Source: Blastocatellia bacterium (lineage in GTDB: Bacteria > Acidobacteriota > Blastocatellia > UBA7656 > JADIYM01). Taken from it: a DNA stretch of 57,097 nucleotides. Under the pieces are notes generated by a model, which was not told the DNA's origin, made no database searches, and saw only the letters and a list, made by a program, of their open reading frames with translations. Position 1 is the stretch's first letter. Each line of letters starts with the position of its first letter. A program made the position numbers and the translations under genes. Positions 1 through 10,500 of this stretch are shown here, piece after piece. The stretch is taken from assembly GCA_021463145.1 (NCBI GenBank), contig JAJTWZ010000024.1, forward strand, positions 1-57,097, in the 5' to 3' direction.

Positions 1-40
1 GCGCGATGATTGTCCTCCCGTACGCACGTCCCCCGCCGCC

Positions 41-128
41 ACTCGGCATTATTCGGAACTCGGCATTAACGGAATTATGCCGTGCTCGGCATAATTCCGC
101 TAATGCCGAGTTCCGAATTATCCCGAGT
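41..128. repeat. Long imperfect inverted repeat (42-bp arms)
   Basis: The left arm (41-82) and right arm (86-128) are reverse complements with about three mismatches around a 3-nt loop. Inside each arm the unit CTCGGCATTA recurs (42-51, 59-68), and it appears again near 171-180. The repeat is AT-richer than the surrounding DNA. Nested repeats of this sort are typical of recombinase or transposon end sites, but no recombinase gene is present on this side of the window, so the role is inferred. Confidence 0.75.
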
Positions 129-798
129 CGAACGCGTGTGACCCTGCGGCCTGTGGGTCGTGCAGGCTCTACTCGGCATTATACACAGGTGCCGGAGAAC
201 TCGTTGGGTACGGACCCGACCTCGTTAAGGCGAAATGGGAGTCGGGAGTTTATCCGCAGCTTGCGGGGCCGCACGACGGCCTTTGTCTTTCGGACCGTCC
301 GCTATTCGTCAAGAATTGATCACGACTGGTTGCCGTGGAAGCCACCGCACATATCGAAGTCGAACACAAGGCGTACCGAGGCTATGCCTGCGTTGGAAGG
401 TGTCTACGGCTTCGCCGATGCTCTGACGAATATCGTGACTGGTCCTCCGCTGGAAGGGCGCATTATCGTATTGATATCGGAGGAGATGCGAGGCTGGGAG
501 GCAGTGGATCCGGAGTCAGAGGAAGTGATTCGCTCTCGGATTCGAATCGACGCGCAGCGCTCGCCCATTCCCTATCAGGACGCTCCTGAAGGCTGGCATG
601 TCGATGTCAGACGGGAGGCCGGGTGAAAGCAGATTCGTCGCGACCGTTGGCGGCGCCAAGCGTAATCGAGCCGACTTCGATCAGTCGAAGTATGTGTCGG
701 CAACGTCGTCGAACGCGCGAAAGCGTGGAAGCGATTTGGCCACTAGTGTTAATGGCGGTTTGGCATAATGGGGCCGGCCGATTTTGCGGCTGCGAGCT
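129..798. other. No recognisable gene
   Basis: This stretch holds open frames on the plus strand, including one ending at 626 and a 54-codon frame at 604-768 that overlaps it, but none shows a family motif I know. The codon pattern is irregular, and three frames are each partly open between 235 and 626, which fits a decayed gene. A copy of the CTCGGCATTA unit lies at about 171-180. I call no gene here. Confidence 0.5.
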
Positions 799-1041
799 AT
801 GCACAACGACGACCTCGATTACACGCCCGACCTGATCGGGCCCTGGTCCGAGACCAAGCACGCGATCCTTCGCGAGTACGCGGCCGCCTACACGCGCATC
901 CTCCACAAACGGCGAGGGCCCAAGTACGTCTACGTCGACGCTTTGGGGGCCGGTGAGGCCGTGCGCAAGGTGACGGGCGAGCGCGTGCCGGGCAGCCCCC
1001 TCTACGCGCTCGCGGTCGAGCCGCGCTTCGACGACCTCGGG
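799..1041 (+). pseudogene. Truncated three-Cys-motif partner protein (TcmP), N-terminal fragment
   Basis: Translation from the ATG at 799 gives about 81 residues that match the N-terminus of TcmP-family proteins: an ETKHAILREYAAAYTRIL segment, then a DALGAGEAV glycine loop in a Rossmann-like position, then ERVPGSPLYALAVEPRF. Full TcmP proteins are about 250-400 residues. Homology stops at about 1041, four bases before the stop codon of the methylase gene on the opposite strand, so the gene has lost most of its body. TcmP genes usually sit beside a radical-SAM-like three-Cys-motif protein; no partner is visible. The fragment marks the left edge of the inserted defence operon. Confidence 0.7.
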
Positions 1042-1044
1042 GAC

Positions 1045-4000
1045 TCAATTGGCCACAAGCACTTCAACAGGGTCCCGAGGCGGTAAGCTCGAGAGCAAGA
1101 CCTGCCGTTCCGTGTCAGATAGAGCGAAGGCGTGCTCGACTAACTCGTTCAGGAGTAGTTCACTCCGGGCACCAGTGTGCTCTCCTTTAACGTGGCCAGC
1201 ACCGACCAATTCTCGCGCGAGCCGTGAGATGTCGGCACGTAACGCGTCGGACACGATGGGGACTGGCAGTCGCTTCAAGAACTGCACGTCCACACTCAAC
1301 CCCTCGTCTTTCATGTGCTGAAACGTGCGGTTGATTATCCACCAAGTCACGCGCGAGTTGAGAATCCCAAGCAAGTAAAGGTCCTCAGTTGGAATCAGGA
1401 TAACCTTGTTGTTAATGTAGTGTGCCCCGTCGTCGAACGCGAATTGCGAGTAGTATGCGATACACTGGACGATGACTTTGGGCTTCTCGAAGTCTCCGTA
1501 ATAGTCGCAGGCTCGCAATTCCCACCAATACTTGCCTTGGTCCTGCCGGGCGCGAAGTGGCCGCTCAAATTGCTTCAAGTATGCGTGAACAGATGGATGC
1601 GTTGCAGCGAAGATGGCTTCGGCTTCATTCGCGTCCGTTGCATTCGACCACGGCCAAGTCCGATTCTGACTGGAGGGGATCACTATGTGCCACTGTTCGC
1701 TCCAACTTGGAGCCCAGCGCTTCACGTCACGACCTCGTAGCAACTTCTTGAAGAGTGGTTCTGAACTGGGATTCGCAGCAAGTATTGCGTTGCGCAACGG
1801 AGTCTCAACGTAGAACGCGTCATTGAACCCAGTCAACAGCCCTCTGAGAAGTGGTCTCTGGAGCACTGACTCTAAGGGCCGGCCGGTTGTAATGAGGCGA
1901 GACAGCAGGCTACTCACGTCGGAGTTCTCAAGGTGCCATCGATCCTCGGTCAAATTGCTATGAGCCACCTCAACCACGCGCGTCCGAATGAGGTCCGGCA
2001 AAAGCTGGCTCTCGCGGTCAGAGTCATGTGCTTGAACGAAACGTGAGATCTCAGAATCCGATACACGAGAAGAGGCCGGCTCGAGTATGACGGCCGCGGG
2101 GAAGGTGTCCGCATCAGAGAAGAGATTGCGCGAGTGGCCAAAGTCGATCAGCAAGTGCACCCGACAGCGTTGGCGGAGGAACTTGCGTAAGTTCACGGCG
2201 TAACTTGCGCGGAACCACTTATTGGGCGTGAGCATTGCGACGCGGCCATGCGGGCGGCACAAGAGCACGCTGAGTTCAAGAAAGTAGGCCGAGGAGTCCG
2301 CAGTGCCAGTGAAACACTCGAATAAGGGTAGTAGTCGCTTAATTGGCCTGAGCATCTCCTGCCGAATCCAGGGGGGATTGCCGATCATGCAGTCGAAGCC
2401 ACCGTTGGCGACGACTTCCGGAAATGCCAGATGCCAGTGGAAGAACTGGAAATGGCTTGAGAGACGGTCAACTTCCGCCTGTTGAGCGGACGAGAGCGTG
2501 GTAGCGTCGGCTTCGAGTCGCCGGATAGTATCGGTTGTTATCGGCTCCGATGTACCGTTGGGGCGCTTCCGGCACACGAAAGCAGCGCAATACGCGTCAC
2601 CTACGAGCTGGGCGTGCTTATACTCCGCTGACACGATGAGCCTGCTGAATTGCTCAGCCTTGTGTCGCACGTCGCCCAGCGTGTCATCCGGCGTCGCATC
2701 GATGCTACGTCCGCGATCAGCGAGCGCGCCGAACTCGTCCACTCGGTCGGCCTCCATAAGATGCAACATATTCGCCTGGCCGTCGCGTTCTCTCCTGTTG
2801 CGCCGCTTCAGTTCCGAGCAGAACGTCTTGTCGTCGCCCTCATTGCTGATGAAGGCATCGTCCGGCAGCCCCCTGGCGATGTGTTGGGAAGTGGCGCCGA
2901 GCAAACTGTTCCCAACGCGTATGTGGTGGTCCAAAAAAGAGAGCGGTCGTCCGGGTTCTAGCGCTTCAAGCCAGAGGCTTACTCGGCAGAGCTCGGCCGC
3001 CATAGGGTTGATATCCACACCATACAGACAGCGGCCGATCACATCTCGAAGAGCGTGTTGATAAAGGAGCGGTGACGGCTCACTCTCACCATCACCGAGC
3101 GAACGCACCCGCGCTAGGTGTCGAGCCAAGCGATGCGCCGAGCCGACCAGAAAGTGGCCTGACCCGACAGCCGGGTCGCAGACCCTGAGCGCCAGTATCG
3201 CCATCTCCGCGTCGACTCCAACCTTGCCATCAATTGCGACTTCGACCACTGGGTCGAGCGCAGAATCGAGCAATGTCTGCACTAGGGAATCTGGCGTGTA
3301 GTATGAGCCTGAGGTCTTGCGCTCGTTGCCAGCAAGCTCGACAAAACTGAATCGAGCACCGTCAGAACTGATCTGCGGTGTGAGCGCTAGAAGCCCCTCG
3401 TAGACACCGCCCAACTCTTCTGCCCCGAGATTCCGATAGTCCACTGGCCGAAGCATTCTGCCCTGTCTGGTGAACGCAAGCCTGCGTAACGCCTCGAGCA
3501 GATCGTAGTTGGCAAGGTGCGCGTCATTGAGCACAATTGTGAACTTGGGATTCCAAAGAAAGCTTCCGAGCGCGGGGAGAGCCAAGCTCTTTCGCGTCGC
3601 CGCCGAGTACTCGTTGCCCGAAAGTGCCCCTACGAGCAGCTGAAACTGTTGCCACAGATCGCCGTGGCGGCTGCCCTTGATCTTGCCGGCCATCTCGCGC
3701 AATCGCGCAGTGCTGTAGTAGGCGGAGTAACGCTCACGCGCCATTCTTCCGGCGTCGGAATCATCTGGAGGATGGAGTAGCGGTTGACCTTCCAGCGTCC
3801 GGTCTTCGGCAACGAACAGAAAAATGAGCCGGTAGACAACTCGCAGGAGCTGTCCGTGAAAGTCGGCAAGTGGTAACTGACCGGTCTGGAGCGCTTCACG
3901 CAGATCCGCGTTCTTCGGGTGGCTCGTGAATCCTTCACCAAGGATCTGGAGAGCGCGCTCGACGCCTCCGCGCAGCTCACCTAGGGCGCGGGTGCCCTGT

Positions 4001-4716
4001 TCTTCCGCGAGCTTCGTCCACTGCTCCAGCCAGCAGAATTCTGGCCCCTTGCCCTCGCGAGGGGTGAATCGACTTGCGTGCACCAAGAGCCACAGGACCA
4101 CGAAATCGGAAAAGACCTCGCCTGCGAACATTGCTTCGATGTCGAACTCGAGATAGGACTGTCGCGAGAGAGCGACGTTGTCTCGCAGGACTCGCAGTCG
4201 TAGTCCGTTCGACACGATGGCCCAGAGATGAGACTCGCTCCGGTTCAAAAGCTCCTGCACCAAGCCGTGGGGATTGACCCTGGCAGCACCCCTTGCACCG
4301 CCGGCCCTGCGGTCGAGGCTCAGGCCGCATCCGACGAGGTGTATCGGGACCGGGCCAAGAAAGCGGTTGATGGCGTAAGTGGTTTCTCCGAGCTTAGGTC
4401 CCGCACTTGTCGGGAGCTGGCCAAACCCGAGCTCGCGCAACAGTGGCAGACTCCATCTGTCATTGGTGAGACCGGTGCCCGAGTCACCTGGCGGAAGTCC
4501 AGCGGCCGCAGCGGAGAACTCGGCCCAGTGTTTGCGCAGCCGGTTCCAGGACTGCGTGATTACCTCATTGAGCCGCTCGCCTTGCGGCAGGCCGTAGTCC
4601 TCGGGCCGCGTTCCATCGATCTTCGCCTTGGTTTCTATGACTCGGCGCAGAAGGTCCGGTGGCAGCAAACCACCTTCTGATCGAACCGTCTGGAATTCGT
4701 TCGTGCGACGTGCCAT
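1045..4716 (-). CDS. Eco57I-like N6-adenine DNA methylase of a helicase-methylase defence operon
   Basis: Protein of 1223 residues. The SAM-binding motif I is CDPAVGSGHFLVGSAHR (about 512-528), an acidic motif II-like YGVDINPMA lies at 565-573, and the catalytic motif IV is NPPW (780-783), preceded by the HFQFFHWHLAFPEV lead-in typical of Eco57I/PglX-type enzymes. The segment ERKTSGSYYTPDSLV before motif I is also typical. The C-terminal third (YLLGILNSRVTWWII region) looks like a TaqI-type target-recognition domain. The likely role is methylation of host DNA so the partner helicases spare it. It starts two bases after the SNF2 gene stop, so it is the last gene of the operon. GC content is visibly lower than in most of the window. 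No clear nuclease motif was seen in the N-terminal half. Confidence 0.88.
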   Translation of the reverse strand: MARRTNEFQTVRSEGGLLPPDLLRRVIETKAKIDGTRPEDYGLPQGERLNEVITQSWNRLRKHWAEFSAAAAGLPPGDSGTGLTNDRWSLPLLRELGFGQLPTSAGPKLGETTYAINRFLGPVPIHLVGCGLSLDRRAGGARGAARVNPHGLVQELLNRSESHLWAIVSNGLRLRVLRDNVALSRQSYLEFDIEAMFAGEVFSDFVVLWLLVHASRFTPREGKGPEFCWLEQWTKLAEEQGTRALGELRGGVERALQILGEGFTSHPKNADLREALQTGQLPLADFHGQLLRVVYRLIFLFVAEDRTLEGQPLLHPPDDSDAGRMARERYSAYYSTARLREMAGKIKGSRHGDLWQQFQLLVGALSGNEYSAATRKSLALPALGSFLWNPKFTIVLNDAHLANYDLLEALRRLAFTRQGRMLRPVDYRNLGAEELGGVYEGLLALTPQISSDGARFSFVELAGNERKTSGSYYTPDSLVQTLLDSALDPVVEVAIDGKVGVDAEMAILALRVCDPAVGSGHFLVGSAHRLARHLARVRSLGDGESEPSPLLYQHALRDVIGRCLYGVDINPMAAELCRVSLWLEALEPGRPLSFLDHHIRVGNSLLGATSQHIARGLPDDAFISNEGDDKTFCSELKRRNRRERDGQANMLHLMEADRVDEFGALADRGRSIDATPDDTLGDVRHKAEQFSRLIVSAEYKHAQLVGDAYCAAFVCRKRPNGTSEPITTDTIRRLEADATTLSSAQQAEVDRLSSHFQFFHWHLAFPEVVANGGFDCMIGNPPWIRQEMLRPIKRLLPLFECFTGTADSSAYFLELSVLLCRPHGRVAMLTPNKWFRASYAVNLRKFLRQRCRVHLLIDFGHSRNLFSDADTFPAAVILEPASSRVSDSEISRFVQAHDSDRESQLLPDLIRTRVVEVAHSNLTEDRWHLENSDVSSLLSRLITTGRPLESVLQRPLLRGLLTGFNDAFYVETPLRNAILAANPSSEPLFKKLLRGRDVKRWAPSWSEQWHIVIPSSQNRTWPWSNATDANEAEAIFAATHPSVHAYLKQFERPLRARQDQGKYWWELRACDYYGDFEKPKVIVQCIAYYSQFAFDDGAHYINNKVILIPTEDLYLLGILNSRVTWWIINRTFQHMKDEGLSVDVQFLKRLPVPIVSDALRADISRLARELVGAGHVKGEHTGARSELLLNELVEHAFALSDTERQVLLSSLPPRDPVEVLVAN

Positions 4717-4718
4717 GA

Positions 4719-7550
4719 CTAATCTAGCTTCGGCAACAGGAGGTAGGCCCCGAGAATGTCAACGGGCAGGACCGGCTGGACGGAAACGTGCCCTCTTGAG
4801 CGTGCTGCCTCGCGCACGCGCTCGTGCGCCGTAAGCTGTGCATCGGCACGAACCGCCGAAATCGGTTCGAGCGCTCGCCGGAGCTTCGGCAGGTCGTCGA
4901 TCAGGAGGCCGATCTGCTGGTCGATTGCCGTGGGTATCAGGTTGCGCCCGGGTCGCGCTGACAGTAGTTGTTCGCCCTCATCAATCGCCAGCCAAGTCGG
5001 CGCGTCAGCCGAGCCTGTACACGCCAATGGGACGATCTCCTCACAGAGAATCGTCTCCGCATCGGTTCCAGTGACGTGAAGGTGGTAGCGGAATCGGGCC
5101 ACGAGAAGTATCGAGCGGACATCGACAGCCGATGTCGAGATCACCCCGCAACGCGCCGCCACAGGACGGGCATCACGCGCCACCGGGTCGAGCGCCTGAT
5201 CGAGCGCCCAGCTGGCGAGGCCCTCGATGATAGGACTGGTTCGCCCGAGATAGATCTCACCCTCTTCCAGCGGAAGATCGAACCGGCCAATGAACGGATC
5301 GTCGCGACCGATCGCCTGGCGCAGGGCTCGCGGCGTCTCCAGGCTAAGTTGAATTTCAATGGCCTTGCCTCGGGCCTGAAGCGGGACGGTCGCAGCCTGC
5401 ATGACGCTCCCGAAAAAGCGGTCGACGTCCTCACTGCCGCCGATTGCCGAGCGCACGGCCTGCAATTCCACGGCGACGGCGTCGGGACTCAGTGTGTGCT
5501 GGGCAAAACGTGATCGACTCACCTTCTCGCGATCCCGTGCGCTTTCCCATTCGGCATGAATGGCCTTCTTCATCGGTTCGAGATCGTGAATGAACTCGAA
5601 CTTCATCTGAGGCAATTCGGGTTTGCTCCGCTCATGAAAGAGCGCGCCCTCGAACAGCGCCTTGGCAATCTGTTCGCTCGACCCGGGCACTGCGACCGTC
5701 ACCCCCAAGGCGCTCTTGATGCTCTTGTGCTTGCGGATCAGCACGTCGAGGATCACGCCGTCGATCGGATTATCCGTGCCGTAATACGTAACGACACGAA
5801 CCTCGGGCTTCTCCTGCCCAAAGCGGTCAACACGGCCTTCTCGTTGCTCGTGGCGAGTCGGGTTCCAGGCGAGGTCGTAGTGCAGGACCGCGTTGAAGTG
5901 CTGCTGCAGGTTGATCCCCTCCGACAGGCAATCGGTACAGACGAGGACGTAGTTGCCCGGTTCGGCAACAAGCGCGGCAATTCGCGCTTCACGCTCGGCC
6001 GGAGGGAGCAGGCCGGTTACAGCTTCGACCCGCACTTTCGAAGGCAGGGCCTCGCGCAACTGCGCCGCCACGTACTCGGCGGTATCCACGAAGCGGCAGA
6101 AGACAACAGGCTCGAAGCCGTCCTTGAGAAGCGCCTTGATCTCGCGAACGGCGCCCTGAAGTTTGTGGTCGGCCTCAGGGGGCAGCGATTCAGCCCGCCG
6201 GGCATATTCCAACAACTTCCGTCGAGTGCCATCACTGCCGTCCTCGTTGTCAGCACCTGGGCTGAAGTCGAGTGTGATGACATCATCCGCATCGTCCTGG
6301 TCGAGCACCGTGCGCCGGCCGACATCGTCAACTTCCTCTTCATCCACCTGGTCGACAGCGGCTCGGCTGCGGAGCGTCGCAGCGGCAGCAGCCGGACTGG
6401 ATGACACGCACCGGAGCAGCGCGAGCGCCGACCAGTACCTGACTCTTCGCCTGCGCTCACCGTCCTCTTCCGAAACATAGTCGCGCGCGAACGAGAGAAT
6501 GTCGTCGAACAGCTCGCGGTACTTTGGATGAAACGTATAGGTCGTTTCCTTGTCCTTTCGATCGGGGAACGCCGTGTCTGTCTCCAGATAGTGCCGTATA
6601 TCGGCCCGGCGTCTTTGAACCAGATGGCGAGCAAGCCTCCGGCGGATTCCCTCTCGATCTGCCCTGTCGAGATCGGTCGGCACGTCCTTGAACTCGCTGT
6701 CGAGCAGGCTCAGCAGCGACCGGAACGCATCCTCGTTGCCGCTGTGTGGAGTGGCGGTCACCAGAACAAGATTCCGTGATTTGTCCTCCGCGATGCGACG
6801 CAGGAGCTCAAATCGCTGCTGGCGCCCGCGACCAACTCCGCCTGCCAGCGTACAACCGTGCGCCTCGTCGACAATGACGAACTCGGGACATTTCAATATG
6901 AAGTCTTCAGCGTGTCGTGAACTCTTGATGAAGTCGGTCGAGACGATCGTGAACCTATGCCGATCAAAGACGGATACCCCGATCGGAAGGTCGCGCTCGA
7001 GGCGCTGAATGGTACTGCTCAAGATCAGCTCGGCATCGATATGGAACTTCTCGGCGAGCTCGCGCTGCCACTGTTCGGCAAGATGCGGCGGGCAGAGGAC
7101 GGTCGCGCGACGGATTTCGCCGCGATCGAGAAGCTCGCGGGCAACCAGCGCGGCCTCGATCGTCTTGCCGATACCGACGTCATCAGCAATCAGAAGACGG
7201 ATTGGATCGAGCTTGAGCGCCATCATGAGCGGCACGAGCTGATAGGGACGCGGCTCGACAGCGATTCGGCCGAAGCTGCGGAATGGACCGGCAGCTGCAC
7301 GCGTCGACAGCCTCGCCGCGTCACGCAACAGCCGGCCCGACGAGAAGTCGCCAACATCGTCGCGCGTTGGAAGCTGGAATTCGGCCGACTGCACCGGTTC
7401 GATGGCGGGAATGATCCCCGTGACCTCCTCATCGAGGCCGCCGACGGGTCGAGCGATCAAGAGTTCATCGGTTGATTCGGGCAACACAACCCATTCGCGT
7501 CCGCGTGCGTGGATGAGAGTGCCAGGCTTTGAGAGTGCAGGGGTGCTCAT
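4719..7550 (-). CDS. SNF2-type helicase/ATPase (DrmD-like)
   Basis: Protein of 943 residues. Motif I is ADDVGIGKT (122-130), motif II is DEAH (228-231), and the C-terminal helicase lobe carries [11 protein letters not shown] and the motif VI-like [16 protein letters not shown] pattern of SNF2/HepA-like enzymes. It is the size and type of the SNF2 protein (DrmD) of class 1 DISARM, and also fits the ATPase of helicase-methylase-ATPase loci. It overlaps the upstream helicase gene by four bases (ATGA) and ends two bases before the methylase start, so the three are almost certainly co-translated. It probably translocates on DNA as part of target recognition or destruction; that step is inferred from the families, not shown. 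Confidence 0.87.
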   Translation of the reverse strand: MSTPALSKPGTLIHARGREWVVLPESTDELLIARPVGGLDEEVTGIIPAIEPVQSAEFQLPTRDDVGDFSSGRLLRDAARLSTRAAAGPFRSFGRIAVEPRPYQLVPLMMALKLDPIRLLIADDVGIGKTIEAALVARELLDRGEIRRATVLCPPHLAEQWQRELAEKFHIDAELILSSTIQRLERDLPIGVSVFDRHRFTIVSTDFIKSSRHAEDFILKCPEFVIVDEAHGCTLAGGVGRGRQQRFELLRRIAEDKSRNLVLVTATPHSGNEDAFRSLLSLLDSEFKDVPTDLDRADREGIRRRLARHLVQRRRADIRHYLETDTAFPDRKDKETTYTFHPKYRELFDDILSFARDYVSEEDGERRRRVRYWSALALLRCVSSSPAAAAATLRSRAAVDQVDEEEVDDVGRRTVLDQDDADDVITLDFSPGADNEDGSDGTRRKLLEYARRAESLPPEADHKLQGAVREIKALLKDGFEPVVFCRFVDTAEYVAAQLREALPSKVRVEAVTGLLPPAEREARIAALVAEPGNYVLVCTDCLSEGINLQQHFNAVLHYDLAWNPTRHEQREGRVDRFGQEKPEVRVVTYYGTDNPIDGVILDVLIRKHKSIKSALGVTVAVPGSSEQIAKALFEGALFHERSKPELPQMKFEFIHDLEPMKKAIHAEWESARDREKVSRSRFAQHTLSPDAVAVELQAVRSAIGGSEDVDRFFGSVMQAATVPLQARGKAIEIQLSLETPRALRQAIGRDDPFIGRFDLPLEEGEIYLGRTSPIIEGLASWALDQALDPVARDARPVAARCGVISTSAVDVRSILLVARFRYHLHVTGTDAETILCEEIVPLACTGSADAPTWLAIDEGEQLLSARPGRNLIPTAIDQQIGLLIDDLPKLRRALEPISAVRADAQLTAHERVREAARSRGHVSVQPVLPVDILGAYLLLPKLD

Positions 7551-10500
7551 ACGGTTGGGACCCCGAATATGTCTGGATGCTGACGAAAAATCGCTTCCCA
7601 GTCGGCCTTGTGGTGAAACCGGACGACGATGTAGCCCGCGACCATCAGTCGCTTCGTGACTTCTTCATCGAGGATGATCTGATCAGCTTCGTCGTGTGGT
7701 GGACCGTCGACATAAACCGCGGCGTTGTATTCTCTATAGTAGAAGTCCGGTTGCGTCGAGCACCTCTCGATCAGGAACTGGGCATCGCTCGGCGGACGAA
7801 GCATGAGTCTGTCGAGTTCGTCGAGCCAGCGCTTCTCTAGCTGGCTGTCGCATCGCTTTCGCAACGCTGCCAGGCGTTCCACCCGCGTCCCTGCGCCGCC
7901 GGAAGGTCGGCATTCGGACTGAGTGAGCTCCGCGAGCAGATCTCGAATCAGATAGCGATCAAGGTCCTTGTGGTCCGGCTGGTTGCCATAGTCAAGCAGG
8001 CACTCGTAGCATGCCTTGCCGCACGTTTGAGCGGCCTTGTCTTCGAGCGTGTCTGGATCGAAGTGGCAGATCTCGAGCGCACGTCGCGCGAGCAGCGGCA
8101 GTGAGGATGGATCCTCGGCGATCTGTCGTAGGACGCCCGCGCCGCCTTCAGAAGATTCATAGAACAGGATCTCCTGCCGATCGGTCGGCGACGGCATCGG
8201 CTCGCACGCGAGCTCGCGCGGTTCGAGCTGGAAGTGCTTCTGAATCGCTTCCTTGAAAGCGGACTGGAGACTTGCCATCTTCGGGCCAGACCCGGGCGGT
8301 TCGAATCGCATCAGGAGTGCATTCTTGGTGTCCTTGACGTACGGAACCACTCGCTGGACTCGTGACTGCGCCGTGGCGTCATCGGCGTCCTGCTCGTCGG
8401 CCTTGTTGGCGGCCCAGTAGCCGCGCTCCAGGTCGAGGTTGAATCCAGGCGGCTGGTTACCGGTCTGGTTGGCCCATCCCAGGTTGATGCGGTACAGATC
8501 TGTCGCGTCACCGTAGCTGAGCCGCATCGCCACGTTGTTACCGACAACGACCTCGGCATCCTTTCGGTCGAGCTTCCCGCCAACCTCCGGGAAGCGGTAG
8601 GACGAGACGAGCTTGTACCCGAAGCGCTGGCGTTCCTCCTCATCGCACGTGATTCGCTGCGCAAGCTTCAAGCTCACGTTCTGAAGGTGGACGAGATTGT
8701 CGATCCTCGCGGGGCCCTCAAGAGCTGAACCACATCGGTCGCACACTTCCGTCAGGTTGTTGCCCTGTTCGAGGTGCGCGTAGCCGCATTTCGGGCATCG
8801 CTTCATCGTGGCGGTCACCAGGTCGTGCGTCGCTTCGATGTCGTCCGAGCCGAAGTCGAGGTTGACCTTGAAGACGCGGTAGCGAGCGCCTTCGTGGTAG
8901 ACCAGCGCGCGCGGCCCGAATTCCGAGATCGCAAGGAACCTCGGGCGAGACACGAACTCGTCACGGCCCTTGCGTTGGCGCCTTCCAGGCACATAGGCGG
9001 AAAGCGGAAGACGCGGGAAGTTGTAACCAGGCAGGAAACCCTCAGCAGCAAAGTACCGATACGAGTAGAAGTCGCCTTCGAAGACGCCCTCCGCTTCCGT
9101 CAGAAGTCGAATCTGGCTTTCGGCCTGTGCACGGAGACGCCTCGAGTGGTTGCGCTCCTCCTCCGGCCGCGAGTGGTCCCCGATGATCTTGTGATGCAGC
9201 TCTCGCTGTCTGAGTGCCGCGCGATAAAGTCCGCGCCAACGCTCGCACGAGGAATCGAATGCGCGTTCAATCTGGTCGAGCGTCTCCGTCGTCCATTTCT
9301 CGTGGAACCAAGCCGTCGATTCAAGTTCCTCCTGGATGCTCGCCACAAGGAGGTTGGCCTTTGCGAGTGCTGCCGCACGGTGAACCGGGTTCTTGAGCTC
9401 GCTTATGAGTACCGCTTTGACCGGAAGAGCGTACTTGCCTTCGAATGGCGCGAGCTCGAGCACGGTAGTAAGTGTCTTTCCCAAGTCGGGTTTGGCCAAC
9501 TCGAGCCAGATTGCGTGGATGTGAGACCGAACGAGATCGCGGTTACGAATGTCGATGCGCGGCGGGGCCACGACGCCGGCGACCATCTTGTTCGGTTCGC
9601 GGAAGTAGTACTGGTCGTGCGGGCTTCGTCCCGCGCAATAGGTGTAGACGAGTGCGGGCTGACCGCCCCGGCCGGCACGACCACTTCGTTGTGCGTAGTT
9701 GGCTGGTGTCGGCGGTACGTTTCGAAGATTGACGAGGTTCAGCTGTGCGATATCGACACCGAGTTCCATGGTCGGCGAGCAGAACAGCAAGGGAAGGTCG
9801 CCGCTTCGGAACCGATCTTCACGCTCTTCCCGGTCCTCGGACGTCACCTGAGCTGTATGTTCTCGCGCTTCCAGAACGCACTTGAGATCGACGAATGTTC
9901 GGTAACACTCAACGAAATACTGATTCACCTCGGGAGGTACTTCGCCTGCGTCAAGAAGACGTGTTCGGTCAATTGGGCGGATCTCGCCGTTGGCCGGCAG
10001 CCAGCGCAAGGCATCGACGTTGATCTGGTAGCCGGGGTCGTCGCCGTCGCTGCCGCTGCGGACCTGCTCGACGATGCCGTAGCGCTTGAGGGCCTTGAAC
10101 AGAAACCGGATTGTCGCGTCGACTTCGTCACGGCCAAAGGTCTCACCCGGCAGCACGTACTCGCGAAGCGCTCGCTTCAGATACCTGCCATATCCTCCGT
10201 ACGACGAGATCGAGAACGAGCCACGATCGGTCTTCCGCTTCGGACGGGGATACGCCACGACCGCCTTAACGAGTTCGCGCGCATCACCGAGGTACCAGAC
10301 GCTATCTTCCACGAGACGCGGCTTGGTCTGCTCGACGAGGTCGAACTGCTTCTGCGCATCCAGGACGTCCACTTTCACCGCGATGCTCCTGCGAAGCACG
10401 TCGAGAAGAGTCCGCAGCAACTGCTCTCGAGTCTCGGGTGTGCAGCGCTTGAGCAGGTCAGGTGACTCGATGAACTCCTCCGTGTGACGATCAAGGCGAA

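Noticed and set aside
6-626. 206-residue plus-strand open frame from the window edge
   Set aside because: It runs through the inverted repeat, shows no motif, and its codon pattern changes along its length.
8774-10465. 563-residue open frame on the plus strand
   Set aside because: Lies wholly opposite the conserved helicase-DUF1998 gene; GC-rich coding DNA often leaves the antisense frame open.
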